Assembly (NCBI GenBank): GCA_030428745.1
Contig: JAUIEG010000155.1
Span: forward strand, 1-6,554
DNA length: 6,554 nucleotides
From: Alphaproteobacteria bacterium
GTDB lineage: Bacteria > Pseudomonadota > Alphaproteobacteria > Caulobacterales > Parvularculaceae
Direction: 5' to 3'
How positions within the stretch are numbered: position 1 is the first letter of the stretch; each line of letters opens with the position of its first letter. Both the position numbers and the translations under genes were made by a program. This document shows positions 5,029 through 6,554 of this stretch, piece after piece. The notes beneath the pieces are model-generated. The model was not told the DNA's origin and did not search any database. It worked only from the letters and a program-made list of their open reading frames with translations.

Positions 5029-6554
5029 ATGGATGATGTCCGCACGCGCCTTCGCAATCTTCCCTTTTTCGCCGGCCTTTCGGCCGCGACGATCAATGAT
5101 ATCGCCGACGCAAGCCAGTGGCTGTCGCTCGCCGGGGGGTGGGAGCTTTACGCACAAGGCTCGTCCTCTGACGCGCTGCATATCAATCTGACCGGGCGGC
5201 TGATCGTCGTTCGCGAGCTTCCCGACGGCCCTGATGAAGTCGTTGGTTATGTGCGCGCAGGCGAACCGGTGGGCGAGATGTCGCTTTTGTCGAGCGAGCC
5301 TCATTCGGCGAGCGTTTTCGCCCTGCGCGACACTGAGCTGTTGGCGATCCCGCGGGCCGAGGTTGACCGTCTCATCGAGGCCCATGGCGATTTCGCCGCG
5401 GCGCTCGCCCGCCTGGTCCTGGCGCGCTCGCGCCATCCCCAAGCGAGTTTCCAGCAATCGGCGCCGCGCATTTTCGCGTTGATCGCCACATCGCCCTCGA
5501 TTGACGTCGATGCGCGGGCGAGGGAGCTGGCGCGGCGCATTGCGAAATACAAGGTCAATGTCACGCATTTTCCCTGTAAGGACGACCCGCCGGCAACGAG
5601 CGCGTTCGATCTTGTCGAAAACGCCCATGACGTTGTCATCTTGGCGGCGCGTGTCGATCACAGCCCATGGTATCGTTTTGTGCTGCGCCATGCTGACCGG
5701 TTTTTGGTGTTGGCGCGGCGAGACAGCCGGCCGTCGAAACCCTTCCCCTTGACGTCGGACGCCGGCGCGCGGGCGCGGAAGTTTCGTCTCGTCGATCTCG
5801 TGATGCTGCATGAGGGCGCCCATAGCGGCCGGACCGCGGAGTGGATTGAGGCGATCGGCGCCTCGCGCGTCATCAATCTCCATGATGACGCCTGCATAGA
5901 CCGGCTGGCGCGGATCATTTCCGGCAAGTCGATCGGGCTTGTCCTTTCCGGCGGCGGCGCGCGCGCTTACGCCCATGTGGGCGCTGTGAGGGCGTTGCGT
6001 GAGGCGGGCGTTCCCATCGACTTCCTCTGCGGCGCCTCCATGGGCGCTGTCGTCGCCGCTTGTGTGGCCATGGGCTGGCCGCAGGAGGAGATGGACCGGC
6101 GCCTCCGCGAAGCCTTCGTCGCGTCAAACCCGCTCGGCGATCATGTGTTGCCCGTGGTGGCGCTGACGCGCGGCGGGCGCGTCGAGACCCGGCTTGAGGC
6201 GCATTTCGACAACACGCTCATTGAAAATCTTCAGACGCCGTTTTTCTGCGTGTCCTCCGACATCATCAACGGCGCTGCGCGCATTCACAATCAGGGGCTG
6301 TTGCGCAATGCGTTGCGGGCCTCGATCGCGCTGCCGGGCATCCTGCCGCCGGTGATCGACGATCATGCGCTGCTTGTTGACGGGGCGGTGGTGAACAATT
6401 TCCCGACCGACATCATGACGACGACCCATCGCGGCCTCACCATCGGCGTCGATGTGGCGCGCGAAGGCATGATCGACATCGAGGCGTTTCGCGATCCGCC
6501 GGGCTTTTTCTCCTGGGTCGCCAATCACGGCTTCGGCGCCGCGCCGCCGATCAT
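5029..6554 (+). CDS. Cyclic-nucleotide-binding-domain and patatin-like phospholipase (NTE-like), 3' end outside the window
   Basis: The frame is open from the ATG at 5029 to the right edge (508 complete codons). An in-frame TAG at 5017-5019 rules out a longer N-terminus. There is no clear Shine-Dalgarno sequence. Residues about 8-115 form a cNMP-binding-like beta-roll (LPFFAGLS at 11-18, AGEPVGEMSLL at 77-87), but the phosphate-binding Arg position reads His92. Residues about 145-295 are a linker seen in NTE-like bacterial proteins, with no motif I can assign. The patatin domain starts at about 301 with the oxyanion loop SGGGARAYAHVGAV (307-320). It carries the nucleophile elbow GASMG (335-339, Ser337) and the second dyad residue in DGA (Asp451), so it is catalytically complete. 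Family role: serine esterase or phospholipase on membrane lipids, as in neuropathy target esterase (PNPLA6/7). No transmembrane segment is seen in the part available. Substrate and control are unknown. Confidence 0.9.
   Translation, partial: MDDVRTRLRNLPFFAGLSAATINDIADASQWLSLAGGWELYAQGSSSDALHINLTGRLIVVRELPDGPDEVVGYVRAGEPVGEMSLLSSEPHSASVFALRDTELLAIPRAEVDRLIEAHGDFAAALARLVLARSRHPQASFQQSAPRIFALIATSPSIDVDARARELARRIAKYKVNVTHFPCKDDPPATSAFDLVENAHDVVILAARVDHSPWYRFVLRHADRFLVLARRDSRPSKPFPLTSDAGARARKFRLVDLVMLHEGAHSGRTAEWIEAIGASRVINLHDDACIDRLARIISGKSIGLVLSGGGARAYAHVGAVRALREAGVPIDFLCGASMGAVVAACVAMGWPQEEMDRRLREAFVASNPLGDHVLPVVALTRGGRVETRLEAHFDNTLIENLQTPFFCVSSDIINGAARIHNQGLLRNALRASIALPGILPPVIDDHALLVDGAVVNNFPTDIMTTTHRGLTIGVDVAREGMIDIEAFRDPPGFFSWVANHGFGAAPPI

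Noticed and set aside
4820..5191. A plus-strand frame spanning the DUF1178 to phospholipase gap.
   Set aside because: It starts inside DUF1178 in another frame, runs through the hairpin region and ends inside the cNMP domain coding sequence; no motif supports it.
4285..5976. A 563-residue open frame on the minus strand.
   Set aside because: It is antisense to the end of the amidase gene, the DUF1178 gene and the cNMP/patatin gene, all of which have clear family motifs on the plus strand. Its own translation is Arg/Ala/Gly-rich with no recognisable domain. Long antisense frames are common in GC-rich DNA.
1..6554. A new defence, mobile or CRISPR-type system.
   Set aside because: No direct-repeat array, transposase, integrase, toxin-antitoxin pair or nuclease/helicase gene is visible; all genes fall in known housekeeping or accessory families.

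Overview
The window comes from a GC-rich bacterium, most likely an alphaproteobacterium. I infer this from gene content rather than from any marker gene. The comF - grxC - Nit-type amidohydrolase - DUF1178 cluster next to mutT and a mitochondrial NDUFAF5-like methyltransferase is an arrangement I associate with that class. A palindromic intergenic element after the DUF1178 gene also resembles a repeat family I recall from alphaproteobacterial genomes. Almost all of the DNA is ordinary chromosomal coding sequence. I see no rRNA, tRNA, CRISPR array, insertion sequence or phage gene. No gap between genes exceeds about 115 bases.

Layout. (1) 2-913, plus strand: the 3' part of a parvulin-type peptidyl-prolyl isomerase gene, open at the left edge. 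(2) 914-1012: a gap with a consensus-like TATAAT box. (3) 1013-1632, plus strand: mutT, a Nudix hydrolase of the nucleotide-pool-cleaning type, overlapping by one base with a small Flp-type pilin gene. (4) 1646-2494, minus strand: an NDUFAF5/BioC-like SAM-dependent methyltransferase, convergent with the pilin gene and divergent from comF. (5) 2540-4914, plus strand: comF, grxC, a nitrilase-superfamily amidase and a DUF1178 zinc-ribbon protein. The last three overlap end to start and look translationally coupled. (6) 4915-5028: a gap with a 45-base imperfect palindrome, an alternative GC-rich hairpin and a weak terminator-like hairpin. (7) 5029-6554, plus strand: a large gene open at the right edge, joining a cyclic-nucleotide-binding-like domain to a patatin-like phospholipase domain (NTE-like architecture).

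How the genes fit together. The grxC-nit pair is a plausible glutathione module. Glutaredoxin uses glutathione, and Nit-type amidases with this signature hydrolyse deaminated glutathione, a side product of transaminases. MutT removes oxidised dGTP. The cluster therefore leans towards oxidative damage and metabolite repair, with the methyltransferase, ComF and DUF1178 proteins alongside. The pilin and the phospholipase have no obvious functional link to it. I found no convincing new multi-gene system. The points most worth a second look are the isolated pilin gene fused to mutT by overlap, three proteins with eroded key motifs (first zinc ribbon of ComF, SAM loop of the methyltransferase, cNMP phosphate-binding arginine of the phospholipase), and the nested hairpins at 4926-5006.
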